DNA of 64,000 bases from an uncultured Prevotellaceae bacterium (GCA_902784615.1 CACZVN010000015.1:1-64000); one strand, 5' to 3'. Shown: positions 34,301 to 42,278, numbered from the stretch's first letter. Notes: generated by a model from the sequence alone, not told the origin. Numbers and translations: made by a program.

Positions 34301-35772
34301 ATCTGTCGCTGCTGGTCGGCCTGGTGGCTGTGGACATCACGGAAATAGTTAATCTTAGTCCAGCCGGCAGGGTCTAAAGTGGCAAACTGCACGGCACTAT
34401 CCGCACTGGCCTGCTCTACAAGGCTCTTCAGACTCTCAACATAGAGAGTTGTCTGCTCCGTATTCTTACCGTCTGCTCCCATTTTGCCGAAGAGGGCATT
34501 AAAGGCCTCGGCCACTGCAGGGGCAATCCCAGCTGCAATGGCCAGTGCCGTTCCTGCACTTTTTCCCGTCGGATTACCTTCGGTCTTATCAGCCAGCGCA
34601 CTTTTCATAACTTGCATCGCCTTTGCAATGGCGACTTCACTGGTTTTGCCGTCGTAGTACAACTCACGGGCAAGGGACGAGAACTTGTCCTTGAAGACCG
34701 GGAAGATATAGTCATCATTAGCCACTTCGGCATTATAGACGGGCTTTTCCGGGAACGCGTCCTTGGGATAGCCATCTTCCCCCTTTTCGATGGGCGTGAA
34801 ATTCATCTTTGACATCTCACCTTTATCGTCTTTCACGCTGTCGCGGACATATTCCTGCACTTTAAACGGCCCGTCAGAGATATCCTGTTTGGTCACCGAC
34901 TCATAATACGTAATTTTGAGAGGGGACTCATTAGAACCAGCAGCAGCTTGGACAAGGGGAAGACCAAGCGTCAGTTTGCCGTCTTCAAAGAAGAGGAACT
35001 CACCGCAACGGTTGGCTGTACGCACGAGGAAGTCATAGAATGACTCGTTGTACTGTACCAGATAGGGATGGATAAATTCTGACTGGATATTGTAGGTCTG
35101 ATCATTACCATCTTTGTCCTTGGCGGTGAACGTTTCCGGATATCTCAGGAACTGTATGCCGCTGATGTCCGTCTGGATCAAAGGATCGTAGTCGTTGGCC
35201 TGCTTTCCAAACGTGTCTCTTTCCATCTCCAGGATGCCCGAGCCGAGTTTACGTGCGACGTAGGCCTTACTATACTTGTTCAGCGTCATCAGCTTATCCA
35301 TGCTGAAGATGTTCAGCTTCACAAACATCTTCGTACCGTTGGATTCCCGCTTCAACTGGGGGTTTACCTCATAGACATAGCAGTTTTCGGCTACGGTATA
35401 GGCAGATCCGTATTCTGTAGTACTTGTAGTATCCTTCTGACGGTTCACATGGATGATCTCCACCTTCACCTGTCTCTGTAAGAACATGGTTGAGACGGCC
35501 TGGAAAGAAGGAGCCTTACTCGTATTCTCTGCCGTTATCTGCATGTAATCCAACTCGACCTCAATCTCACAGGGCTGATAGATCTTCTTATTCACCTTCA
35601 CGCCATGTAACACGACGCTATAGGTGATATTACTCTTCTTATCCGTAAAGTCCTTGAGCACGCTCTGTTCGAGTTGCAACTTGTCCAACTCCGCCTTCGG
35701 ATTCGTTACCGTATTACCGAAAGTCAGCCTATAGACGAAAAGCGCGTTTACTGTAGTTTCGTTATTTGCCAT
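31375..35772 (-). CDS. tssI: VgrG spike protein 2 (TssI) with coiled-coil insertion
   Basis: The 1465-residue VgrG carries a gp27-like N-terminal region (YLVQYNESFYDFLVRTANRCGE, FFEDGKLTLG). Its gp5-like OB fold is split: RVRIAFPWQ (near 609) and TPWIRIATPMATNGGG (near 832) are separated by about 220 residues of highly charged coiled coil, replaced by a 7-residue turn in VgrG1. After the OB fold come GDEVFVNFDNDNIERPYVVG, the needle (LNAFTGISINAPNGDISITG) and a helical C-terminal extension of about 400 residues. The extension begins RPIDGTMLIKSKKYMLLEAGNG and ends near GQLLISDNGDATVHI. The gene lies 37 bases after a BspA-like lipoprotein gene and 12 bases before the beta-helical gene. Confidence 0.92.
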   Translation of the reverse strand: MANNETTVNALFVYRLTFGNTVTNPKAELDKLQLEQSVLKDFTDKKSNITYSVVLHGVKVNKKIYQPCEIEVELDYMQITAENTSKAPSFQAVSTMFLQRQVKVEIIHVNRQKDTTSTTEYGSAYTVAENCYVYEVNPQLKRESNGTKMFVKLNIFSMDKLMTLNKYSKAYVARKLGSGILEMERDTFGKQANDYDPLIQTDISGIQFLRYPETFTAKDKDGNDQTYNIQSEFIHPYLVQYNESFYDFLVRTANRCGEFLFFEDGKLTLGLPLVQAAAGSNESPLKITYYESVTKQDISDGPFKVQEYVRDSVKDDKGEMSKMNFTPIEKGEDGYPKDAFPEKPVYNAEVANDDYIFPVFKDKFSSLARELYYDGKTSEVAIAKAMQVMKSALADKTEGNPTGKSAGTALAIAAGIAPAVAEAFNALFGKMGADGKNTEQTTLYVESLKSLVEQASADSAVQFATLDPAGWTKINYFRDVHSHQADQQRQIICINMGTGYAPVKLGQPIQVEGLDDDTIYVVIQIQQLSEEAWNRDYDTYGSTTTDKFSGKRSQKIYAIPAYKNSKTDTVNHFIPPVHPVPIIRHSGPQTAFVCDNADPKFQGRVRIAFPWQSIGQLSRQQLAQAEQALTEAEEKQKEKDKEAEELKGQAKEYSKYLDEVKAFLNMSAEERKAYLEECKTKRAALSAELTSHQQKKAEYEAIRADKAAKIDTEKDAKTKRQLEAEQVLTEMAINGEDAEIARIQKEIDMLDKKMKFCEKAEENEKIQKANDKDYTIDKNKTVEELTKKYEQATKGLAIIEKEKTEADKAVEERKKAADAARATLQKDIAGNATPWIRIATPMATNGGGFYYKPRIGDEVFVNFDNDNIERPYVVGTLYSKNTLQPAEGLDRYLAPKIQQGKNLSMSMMSPNGHHITFTDPDDGMKFIANLNPGTGFLYSVLPGFLANAIPKVKEAKDLTGGIHIGDRYGLYEIQLSSHAREVSISSALGKIKLNAFTGISINAPNGDISITGQNINIAAGNKLSISSGNNILPPNIGDPEFDWKKIIEVNSKLEYLYKSPYRALGMGLHYLGHSAILPGAIAGAAVGAKKVPLADLSFFRCLLQTFMRPIDGTMLIKSKKYMLLEAGNGTAMVNPGRYKEGKGRTDRQAGVTYNTLLINTLPSINTKVDEFFTTYNNLWQKAIETKQNYTLIATEVLVNVNDPNVLPTAWGKATNEEWGNMYETYDGIFEGKLKPAPNISLNASLIRRRNLVRVAVGYGKAVFNLHKHINNFDHLFDVMSGNAIDLCLETGFKKAKKEVSDYLSGLNDTNILGAATDEEFKKKMKLLKRKIVAYFLLEVSKSADNKLYGFIDIGYDEKDIKDSKLEQDYYWKRFMLGASRGVQNNFLGSAIESFMGVWKTQFEADKWKLDVWDASQAGQLLISDNGDATVHINSAGDQPQLEQEKDANFGNEKRLWKLVLGFKNI

Positions 35773-35809
35773 TGTTATTGATAATTTTGATTGTTTTCAC
35801 TTGTCCTTA

Positions 35810-37282
35810 CTATTCTGAGATCACTGTAAAGCTCTCCGGGATACCACTGCCAGGCTCTTTGGATGACCAGTCAGCAGCAGCGGCCTTCACGAAAGTGCCA
35901 TCCGCCGTCACGTCCACTACCCAGTCGGTCGTACATCCTACAGCATTGATACTGGTAGCCAGACATTTGATATAGGTGAGGTTGGCACAGCCCTCAAACA
36001 TCGACTGATAGCAGTTCTGCCTGAGTTCCGGAGCAGGCAGCACCGGTGCCTTTGTCAGAGCGGTACAGCCTTCGAACATCGAGCGGTAGCAATCTGACGT
36101 CAGCGTGGTGGCTGGCAGCAGAAGTGCCTTTTCCGGATGGTTCCTGATATGCGTATTGTCCTTGAAGAGTTCCCTGAAAGTATCATCTCCCTCCAGTTCC
36201 GTGATGTTGTCGTATTCGGTGGCACTAATCAGACTCATCACATTGCCATAGACATAACAGTCCGCAGAACAGTCAAAGTGGGATGCATCACTACTCGGGT
36301 AATAACTGGCATTATTGCCACGGAAGCTGACCTTGTCGCCTGCATCGAGCGTGAGTGCCGTCTCATAAGTATGCCAGTCGCCGTCATTCCGCCGAAACTC
36401 CACCGTACCTTCGGAATTATTCTGGAAGGTAATCTGTGTCTCATCGTTCACAGCCTCGAATGTCAGCGGTTCGGAGGCTGGCCGTCGCATTTTGACGGTA
36501 CAGGCATAATAATGGTTGTTGACAAAGGTCAGACCAGTCTTTGAGTAAGTATAGGTATCACCACCAACCAAGGCCGTTAGTGTGAGATCACTGTTATCCA
36601 CACCCCGCAAAGCGGTATAGAGTTCACTGGCGGCCGTCTTTGGACTAATCGTCAGGTCGCCATATTGGTCAGTACCCGTTGACACGCGCTGCACCAGTTT
36701 CCCCGATGCATCGTGAATGGTTAGCGACGAGGCATTGATGGCATTCCCGTCCCGGTCTGTCAGAATGAACCTGACAACGGCCTGTTGGTTACCAAACTCA
36801 GCATCGCTGGCATGAATGGTTGTCGTTGTGGCGCGCTGTACCACCACATCAGCCAGCGCATAGTCGTAAGAGGCGCTGAGGGTGGCCAGCGAACCGTCCT
36901 GTCCGGTATAGTCCCAGGTGCTGCGGGGAAAGAGCAGATGGAGATGGGTGTCACGGCTGACGGCAGTTGTCATGGCCGATTTCAGCACCGTAGCAGCCGT
37001 GCCGGTGGTCGATGGGGTCAGCGTACCCACCACCGAACTCCAGTCATCAGTAAGGGCTGCCACCTTGTCATCGGATGCCCAGACGGCATTGAGTGTCTTT
37101 CCGCTGAGTTCCAGACCCCGGGTGGTCACCCCGTCCCCGTCCTTCACGGCATTGACGGCCAACTCAAACAATCCATCCTGAGCCTTCTCGCTCAGGACGG
37201 AATCTGCTGAACAGGCAGCCAAAAGAAAGGCTGCCACGACCATCACAGCGTTACGGCAGAGACCGGTCACCCGTTTCCCCAT
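35810..37282 (-). CDS. Fimbrillin-like lipoprotein with C-terminal BspA-like repeats
   Basis: The 490-residue protein has a lipoprotein signal (VAAFLLAACSADSVLSE; Cys near 24) and a fimbrillin-type N-terminal region (VTTRGLELSGKTLNAVWASDDKVAAL, then HLLFPRSTWDYTG) shared with the neighbouring gene at 37298. The C-terminal 130 residues carry surface repeats (DCYRSMFEGCTALTKAPVLPAPEL, NCYQSMFEGCANLTYIKCLA) and end with the WTxxxxSGIP-like cap GSGIPESFTVISE common in Bacteroidales surface proteins. It is likely exposed on the outer membrane. It is cotranscribed with the upstream fimbrillin-like gene (15 bases) and with vgrG2 downstream. Whether it is cargo, receptor or a passenger of the locus is unknown. 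Confidence 0.75.
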   Translation of the reverse strand: MGKRVTGLCRNAVMVVAAFLLAACSADSVLSEKAQDGLFELAVNAVKDGDGVTTRGLELSGKTLNAVWASDDKVAALTDDWSSVVGTLTPSTTGTAATVLKSAMTTAVSRDTHLHLLFPRSTWDYTGQDGSLATLSASYDYALADVVVQRATTTTIHASDAEFGNQQAVVRFILTDRDGNAINASSLTIHDASGKLVQRVSTGTDQYGDLTISPKTAASELYTALRGVDNSDLTLTALVGGDTYTYSKTGLTFVNNHYYACTVKMRRPASEPLTFEAVNDETQITFQNNSEGTVEFRRNDGDWHTYETALTLDAGDKVSFRGNNASYYPSSDASHFDCSADCYVYGNVMSLISATEYDNITELEGDDTFRELFKDNTHIRNHPEKALLLPATTLTSDCYRSMFEGCTALTKAPVLPAPELRQNCYQSMFEGCANLTYIKCLATSINAVGCTTDWVVDVTADGTFVKAAAADWSSKEPGSGIPESFTVISE

Positions 37283-37297
37283 GCTATTGTCTTCAGG

Positions 37298-38185
37298 TTA
37301 GTCCCAGACCTGCTCCTCTTCCGTACCGTAGCCGCTACGCTCACTGTAGGTATCGTCGTTCAGGCTCATCGTCACTGTGACATGATAAGGAGTGCCTTTC
37401 TTAAAGGTGACTCCCGAGCGGGTATAATTGTACGCGTTTCCGTTGACTGTGGTCAAGAGGGTGTAAGTATCGCTACCCTCTGTGTCGTTACGCAGGGCCA
37501 CATAGATCTCACTGGTAGCACTGGCCGGTGTAATCGTCAGATCGCCATAAGATGGTGTAAACGTGCCGCCACTCAAAGTATAGCCCGTTGCCAGTTTCTT
37601 CCCGGCTGCCGAGATCGTGAGTGAAGGAATGTTCATCAATGCGCCGTCCGCACCCTTGATGGTGAAGCGGATGATTGCCTGCTCGGTAGAGAAATTGGCA
37701 GTACTGCCTTTCATGCCATTGGCACTGATCTCGGTGATATACACTCTGGCCTGGGCATAGTCATATTTCGACTCAATGTCAGCAAGCGTTCCCACCTGTC
37801 CGGTATAGTCCCACACATCACGTGGCGTCACGAAATTCAGATAGTCACCCACCTTCAAGCCCGTGGAGTTCAGTGAGCCGTCAAGTTTGGTCCTTTCCGA
37901 ACCTACCTTGTCAGCCATAGGAGAAAGGGTACCAATGCTCACGCTACTTTTATCGGGGAAAGCATAGACCTTATCGGAGGTCTTCCACACGGCCTTGATG
38001 GTAGAGCCTTCCCGCTCCAGACCACGGGTTGTCGCCCCACCGTCATCGGATAATTCACGAATTGCTTCCGTAGAAAAAGACTTCACGAACGGATTCTTCT
38101 CATCCTTCGAACACGAAGACAGCAGCATTCCTGCCATAACCAATGCTACCAGACAGCAAAGGTCAAATAGTTGTTTTCTTTTCAT
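37298..38185 (-). CDS. Fimbrillin-like lipoprotein
   Basis: The 295-residue protein has a signal ending in LLSSCSKDEKN (lipobox Cys near 25) followed by ATTRGLEREGSTIKAVWKTSDKVYAF and NFVTPRDVWDYTGQVGTLADIESKYDYAQARV. This is the pattern of the fimbrillin (FimA/Mfa-like) family of Bacteroidales outer-membrane lipoproteins. The middle and C-terminal parts are beta-rich (AIIRFTIKGADG, LTISAAGKKL) and end in YHVTVTMSLND. It lacks the BspA-like tail of the next gene. It is the first gene of the cassette 2 operon, with a promoter at 38229, and probably forms part of a surface fibre or attachment protein. Confidence 0.75.
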   Translation of the reverse strand: MKRKQLFDLCCLVALVMAGMLLSSCSKDEKNPFVKSFSTEAIRELSDDGGATTRGLEREGSTIKAVWKTSDKVYAFPDKSSVSIGTLSPMADKVGSERTKLDGSLNSTGLKVGDYLNFVTPRDVWDYTGQVGTLADIESKYDYAQARVYITEISANGMKGSTANFSTEQAIIRFTIKGADGALMNIPSLTISAAGKKLATGYTLSGGTFTPSYGDLTITPASATSEIYVALRNDTEGSDTYTLLTTVNGNAYNYTRSGVTFKKGTPYHVTVTMSLNDDTYSERSGYGTEEEQVWD

Positions 38186-38228
38186 ATCCTATATTTTTAA
38201 GTTTTTAAAATTAGTAAGTTGTCGGATG

Positions 38229-38260
38229 CAAAGATAGTGAAAAAAACGGATTTACCAAAG
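38229..38260 (-). promoter_or_regulatory. Promoter of the fimbrillin-vgrG2 operon
   Basis: TATCTTTG (38229-38236, minus) fits TAnnTTTG, with TTTG about 18 bases upstream (in CCTTTGG at about 38255-38260). It lies 44 bases ahead of the first fimbrillin-like gene and just after the stop of the murU-like gene (38288). Confidence 0.6.
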
Positions 38261-38287
38261 GTTCGGCCATTTTTTTCTCACATTATT

Positions 38288-39022
38288 TTATTTTAGGAAA
38301 GATTCTGCCTGTTCCAGCGAGTCTAATTTACCAACATCAAGGAGACGGAGGTCCGCCTTCTCATAGCCAAGGAAAGAACACTGCTGACAATATTTCAGGT
38401 AGAAATCTATAATGCCGAACCGCTCTGGCATTTCCTCAAAGTAAGGAAAGGCACTCGGCCCGATCACGTGTATCCCGCTGAACGCCAACTGCCTGAGATC
38501 ACCCGGGGACTGTCCCCTCACCTCCCCCGTCTCAATATTGATCCAGCCTCTGAGTATCAGTTCATCATCAAACAACAGATACCGCTTCGTCTTCCGCTGG
38601 CTCACCAGCAGCAGTGCATCGATATCCGCATCCACAGCCGCCGTACTGGCTGCAAAGCCATACAGGAAATTGAGATCCACATTGCTCAGGATATCCACAT
38701 TATGAATAAGAACAGGCGACTCCTGATCGAAAAGCGGCAGTGCCTTCTTGATGCCGCCACCCGTCTCCAACAGTCCGTCGCTCTCGTCCGAGATACGGAT
38801 GTCGAGGCCAAAGTTGTCGTTCTCCTTCAGATAATCGACGATCTGCTGGGCGAAGTGATGCACGTTGACGACGATCCGCTCGAAACCAGCCGCCCTCAGT
38901 TTCATGATGACATGCCAGAGCAGGGGCTGTCCCCCTACCCTCACCAATGCCTTTGGCATCGTGTCAGTCAGGGGTTTCAGACGGGTTCCCAGTCCCGCAG
39001 CAAAGATCATCGCCTGTTTCAT
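38288..39022 (-). CDS. murU: MurU-type N-acetylmuramate-1-phosphate uridylyltransferase (nucleotidyltransferase)
   Basis: The 244-residue protein starts MKQAMIFAAGLGTRLKPLTD with the nucleotidyltransferase loop GxGTRLxPLT and the conserved lysine of MPKALVRVGGQPLL. LIHNVDILSNVD holds the metal-binding Asp. Length and the lack of an acyltransferase domain fit MurU, which makes UDP-MurNAc from MurNAc-1-phosphate in cell-wall recycling. A mannose-1-phosphate guanylyltransferase function cannot be excluded. The likely partner amgK is at 49151, with a VgrG cassette, porin and phosphatase between them. A -7 element (39028-39035) sits so close to the ATG at 39022 that the mRNA may be nearly leaderless. 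Confidence 0.75.
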   Translation of the reverse strand: MKQAMIFAAGLGTRLKPLTDTMPKALVRVGGQPLLWHVIMKLRAAGFERIVVNVHHFAQQIVDYLKENDNFGLDIRISDESDGLLETGGGIKKALPLFDQESPVLIHNVDILSNVDLNFLYGFAASTAAVDADIDALLLVSQRKTKRYLLFDDELILRGWINIETGEVRGQSPGDLRQLAFSGIHVIGPSAFPYFEEMPERFGIIDFYLKYCQQCSFLGYEKADLRLLDVGKLDSLEQAESFLK

Positions 39023-39027
39023 GTCTG

Positions 39028-39035
39028 CAAAGTTA
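39028..39035 (-). promoter_or_regulatory. murU promoter -7 element
   Basis: TAACTTTG on the minus strand fits TAnnTTTG and ends 6 bases before the start codon, so transcription should begin at or next to the ATG, giving a leaderless message. Confidence 0.5.
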
Positions 39036-39108
39036 CAAATAACTCAGCACATATCCAAATCATTTTTCATTTTTGTGCATGAAGAAAAGGAAAAGATCTG
39101 TCTTTCAC

Positions 39109-39503
39109 GCGCGCGCACGAGAAATTTTGTATCAGAGGGTGTCAGGGTGACAAAACCCTTTGTACATCGACATATGCACCCTGTTTAAAGGGTGACAAGG
39201 GTGACAGGAGGGTGACAGGCTGTAATAGGGAAAATCAACAATTACCTCAGACTTGCCAAGCAGTGTCCTATACTTGAACAGCATTGACTATTCGCTGAAT
39301 TCTCTCGAGAATTGAAACAAAAAGCAGTCCTTTAGCATCGTCAGGACCCTCTTAATGATCAAATTCTCTAGAGAATTGAATCACAAGAACACCTGTCACC
39401 CTCCTGTCACCCTTGACACCCTCAAAAAGAGGGTGCATCTCCTGTGTTTATCGGCATTCTGTCACCCTGACACCCTCTGACGCAAAATTTCTCGTGCGCG
39501 CGC
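39109..39503. repeat. Long inverted-repeat element with GGGTGACA direct repeats
   Basis: The left arm (39109 to about 39219) and the right arm (about 39392-39503) are inverted copies of about 111 bases with few differences. Both outer ends read GCGCGCGCACGAGAAATTTTG and continue TCAGAGGGTGTCAGGGTGACA. Inside each arm GGGTGACA recurs three to five times. Between the arms (39220-39391) lie two 16-base palindromes, AATTCTCTCGAGAATT and AATTCTCTAGAGAATT. There is no ORF for a transposase. The right end stops 5 bases before the phosphatase stop codon and the left end about 85 bases from the murU start. It could be a MITE-like mobile element, a strong double-ended hairpin terminator or the scar of an insertion. 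No terminal duplication is visible. Confidence 0.85.
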
Positions 39504-39507
39504 AAGA

Positions 39508-40320
39508 TTAGCGAACAGGAACGTTCGCCTTCTTCGCCATCTTCAACTTTTTCGCTAAGCCTTTATTGTAGGCCTTCATCTCAATGATGGTGGCCAATCC
39601 CATCTTAATGCGGAATTCCTGACGAGCCAAGCGCATCTGCTCTAAGAAGCGTTCGCTGGTGTGCAGTCTGGCGTAGGCGGCTGATGCAGCCAGACGGCCA
39701 GCATTCACATCACTCTGCCAGTGGGCACCCACGATCAGGCGGCTGTCACCATACATCAAGCCACGCGCCAGAATGGTATCGGCACGATCAGGATTGATCT
39801 CTGAAAGCAGCAGGGCGGCACTCCAGCCGAGGATGGTGTGACCAGAAGGATAGGAACCGTTCTTGCGAAGGGCGGGCTCTTCGTCGGGTGTCAGCGTCTG
39901 CTCATGGAAGCGCATGAAGGGGCGCTTGCGCATGTAGTAGCGCTTGGGAATCGTACAGATGCTGTCGCAGGTGGCCGTACCTTCGCGCAACACCTTATAG
40001 ATCTCAGGTGTCTCCTCCTTGGAGATCTTCAGACCGAAGGGTTCGCTGAACTCACGGATGATACACTCCAGGCCGTACTCCGCATCGCGGATGGCGATAT
40101 CGGCGCGTTCCTTGTCGTTACGCATCTCCTTGCCCCACATATACTGCATGATGTCGAAGGCGAAGGCGGGACCAACAGTGTCTGGGGGAGCAGGTGCCCA
40201 CTTGATCATGTCGGGCATCTCACTTGTGGTGAAATACGCGTCAACGGGAGTTGTGTCTTTCTGTGCCGAGGCACAAACGGTTGCCATCATCATGACGGCC
40301 ATCATCATTAACTTTTTCAT
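39508..40320 (-). CDS. phoN: Class A acid phosphatase (PAP2 family), exported
   Basis: The 270-residue protein has a signal peptide (MKKLMMMAVMMMATVCASAQ) and the class A nonspecific acid phosphatase active-site motifs: KRYYMRKRPFMRF (KxxxxxxRP), GSYPSGHTILGWSAALLL (PSGH) and SRLIVGAHWQSDVNAGR (SRxxxxxHxxxD). It is a periplasmic or surface enzyme hydrolysing phosphomonoesters. The gene follows a porin by 40 bases and shares that porin's unusual Met-rich signal start, implying paired phosphate acquisition. Its stop codon abuts the right end of the long inverted repeat, which may act as its terminator. Confidence 0.88.
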   Translation of the reverse strand: MKKLMMMAVMMMATVCASAQKDTTPVDAYFTTSEMPDMIKWAPAPPDTVGPAFAFDIMQYMWGKEMRNDKERADIAIRDAEYGLECIIREFSEPFGLKISKEETPEIYKVLREGTATCDSICTIPKRYYMRKRPFMRFHEQTLTPDEEPALRKNGSYPSGHTILGWSAALLLSEINPDRADTILARGLMYGDSRLIVGAHWQSDVNAGRLAASAAYARLHTSERFLEQMRLARQEFRIKMGLATIIEMKAYNKGLAKKLKMAKKANVPVR

Positions 40321-40360
40321 AGGACTTTTACTTTTTTACCTTTTTACTATTTTACTTTCT

Positions 40361-41506
40361 CTAAAATTTCACTTGGAGACGGGTCTCAAGAATGGTCGCC
40401 TCATTATCGGCAAAGCCGCTGCGGTTTGTGACCTTTGTCCATGAGGCGCGCACACGCCAGATCATATACTTATTGGGATAATAGTTGTAGCAGAGAGCCC
40501 AGTCGTTGAGATAGCCACCAAAGACACCTGCACTGGCATCCGACAGCGAGGTGTAGTTGTACTGCAGACAGAGTTCCATATTGCCTGGGTCTGGTGTTGC
40601 GATACCGCCATCACCCATATTGGGTGCATAGTTACGACCCTTGATCAGACCGCGCAGGGTGACGTATGCACCACTGCCCGTAAACGTCTCGAGGTTGTTG
40701 TCGCGGGTGATGGAGTTCAGGAAGTACTGTCCGATGACGGCAAAGCGACCATAGGAGTACATCACCTCTGGCGAGAACTTATACATCGTCTTCGCATCAG
40801 TGACGACAGCCTGCTGGGAGTTCACCTTCGCCACGCGCATCGGCCAACGGGTGCTCAGGGTGAACTGCTTGTGGTTCATCTCCTCCTTGCTGCTGTAGCG
40901 GGCACCTTCGATGCCACCGCTGATACCCACCTGAAACATCTTACCACGTTCCGCATAGGGGCGGTAGAGCAAGCGGGTCATCGCACCAACACCCTCATTA
41001 CCAGTTACATCCGTCGTCTGTTTCATGGCATCTGTCTCTACTACGACACTGGCCGTACCTAGGAATTTCTTGCCGTTGTACTCATACATTAGGCCGATCA
41101 TACGGTCGTTGTTGAAACACGCATTGCTCTGGGGCTCCTCCATCGTCTCCTTGAACGAGCTGCTGGTGCTGCTCTGGAAACCGTACTGATGGATGAAATA
41201 ACCACCACGGATGAAGTTCTGCTTGTCGAAGTCATACTCCAACCACACGTCCTTCATGTTCACCTTACCATAGGCATAGCCCATATCGACCTTACCCTTC
41301 CACTGGCCATAAGTAAAGCCCACACCCACACGGAAGTCGGGAATACCCACACCACTCTTCAACTCATCCTCCTGATGCTGCGGATTGACATAGGCCGCAT
41401 CGAAAAGGATACGTCCCGAAGGCTTTGCCACCAGCTTCGGTTCCTCTTGGGCCTGCATGGCCGAGGCCATCATCAGACCCACGGCCATCATCATCAGTTT
41501 TTTCAT
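40361..41506 (-). CDS. Outer-membrane porin, phosphate-selective (OprO/OprP-like)
   Basis: The 381-residue protein has a signal peptide (MKKLMMMAVGLMMASAMQAQ) and alternating amphipathic strands throughout. Examples are GVGFTYGQWKGKVDMGYAYG, DVWLEYDFDKQNFIRGGYFIHQYG and RVRASWTKVTNRSG, ending in ATILETRLQVKF, a terminal Phe strand typical of outer-membrane barrels. The pattern matches the OprO/P-like porins of Bacteroidales. Pairing with the downstream acid phosphatase supports a phosphate uptake role. Only 11 bases separate it from the RRF-like gene of cassette 3, so it may be transcribed with the secretion cassette; I see no promoter in that gap. Confidence 0.75.
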   Translation of the reverse strand: MKKLMMMAVGLMMASAMQAQEEPKLVAKPSGRILFDAAYVNPQHQEDELKSGVGIPDFRVGVGFTYGQWKGKVDMGYAYGKVNMKDVWLEYDFDKQNFIRGGYFIHQYGFQSSTSSSFKETMEEPQSNACFNNDRMIGLMYEYNGKKFLGTASVVVETDAMKQTTDVTGNEGVGAMTRLLYRPYAERGKMFQVGISGGIEGARYSSKEEMNHKQFTLSTRWPMRVAKVNSQQAVVTDAKTMYKFSPEVMYSYGRFAVIGQYFLNSITRDNNLETFTGSGAYVTLRGLIKGRNYAPNMGDGGIATPDPGNMELCLQYNYTSLSDASAGVFGGYLNDWALCYNYYPNKYMIWRVRASWTKVTNRSGFADNEATILETRLQVKF

Positions 41507-41517
41507 AAGTCAAAATT

Positions 41518-42240
41518 TTAGTTTATATCTTCCTGACCAAGTTTCATGGAGTATGCAGCGCTCTCATTATGAGCAGCCTCTTCCTCCTCACGCTTCTGAT
41601 CGCGCTCAGCCTTTTCTGCCAGCCACTTGTTGTGGGCATCCTCGATCTCCTGAAGTTTGGTGTTGTAAAGTTTGTCGCGATGCTCGTCCCATTGCTGATT
41701 CAGCTTTTCGCGCTCCTGTTTGATGAGATTCATATTCTCTTCTGTCTCACCGACTGTGAGCTCTGCTATTTTAGCATCTGCCTTTGTGTTGGCATAAGCC
41801 ATCTGAGCGTTACACTCATCGTAAGCGAACTTCACACCATTCTTCAGCAAATCATACCGATCGTCATCGACCTCAGGCATCGTTAGCAAAACATAACGGG
41901 CATCAGTCTGAGTTACATTTCCATTTTCATCAGCGGTATCCACCTTCATTGTTTCAATACTCTGTTTGAATTCCGGATGAACTGCCATAATACCTTGCTG
42001 CAATGCTGACATATCCTCATCATACTTAGGGAATACCATAAAGCTGTAATCATCCTTCTTAGCAAGAATGGTGCACTTTTCCAGATTCTGCAATTCTCCT
42101 TCAATCATTACCTGAACAGGCAAAAGGGATACTTCTTCAGCCTTTATACAAAGGTTCTTCAGGCGATAGGCAAACATACCACTAAAGCTACTGAGTTCAT
42201 CAGACAAATGTTCGAACTCTTTTATAATAATTCTTCTCAT
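41518..42240 (-). CDS. Ribosome-recycling-factor-like protein of VgrG cassette 3
   Basis: The 240-residue paralogue of 13391 and 28606 has the same N-terminal helix with NLCIKAEEVSLLPVQVMIEGE, the FMVFPKYDED strand, MAVHPEFKQSIET and the RRF-like joint YVLLTMPEVDDDRYDLLKNGV (about 116-136). Two long helices follow, including KLNQQWDEHRDKLYNTKLQEIEDAHNKWL (about 172-200). The RRF catalytic arginines are replaced (NAQMAYANTKADAK). A charged tail follows (AERDQKREEEEAA). The three copies differ mostly in loop lengths, as expected if each pairs with its own VgrG and beta-helical partner. Confidence 0.65.
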   Translation of the reverse strand: MRRIIIKEFEHLSDELSSFSGMFAYRLKNLCIKAEEVSLLPVQVMIEGELQNLEKCTILAKKDDYSFMVFPKYDEDMSALQQGIMAVHPEFKQSIETMKVDTADENGNVTQTDARYVLLTMPEVDDDRYDLLKNGVKFAYDECNAQMAYANTKADAKIAELTVGETEENMNLIKQEREKLNQQWDEHRDKLYNTKLQEIEDAHNKWLAEKAERDQKREEEEAAHNESAAYSMKLGQEDIN

Positions 42241-42278
42241 CTTTTCTTTTTTACTTTCTAAACTATTTTACTTTTACA

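Noticed and set aside
39109-39503. The inverted repeat as a CRISPR array or IS element
   Set aside because: GGGTGACA copies are unequally spaced and too short for CRISPR repeats with spacers, and no transposase ORF lies within or beside the arms.
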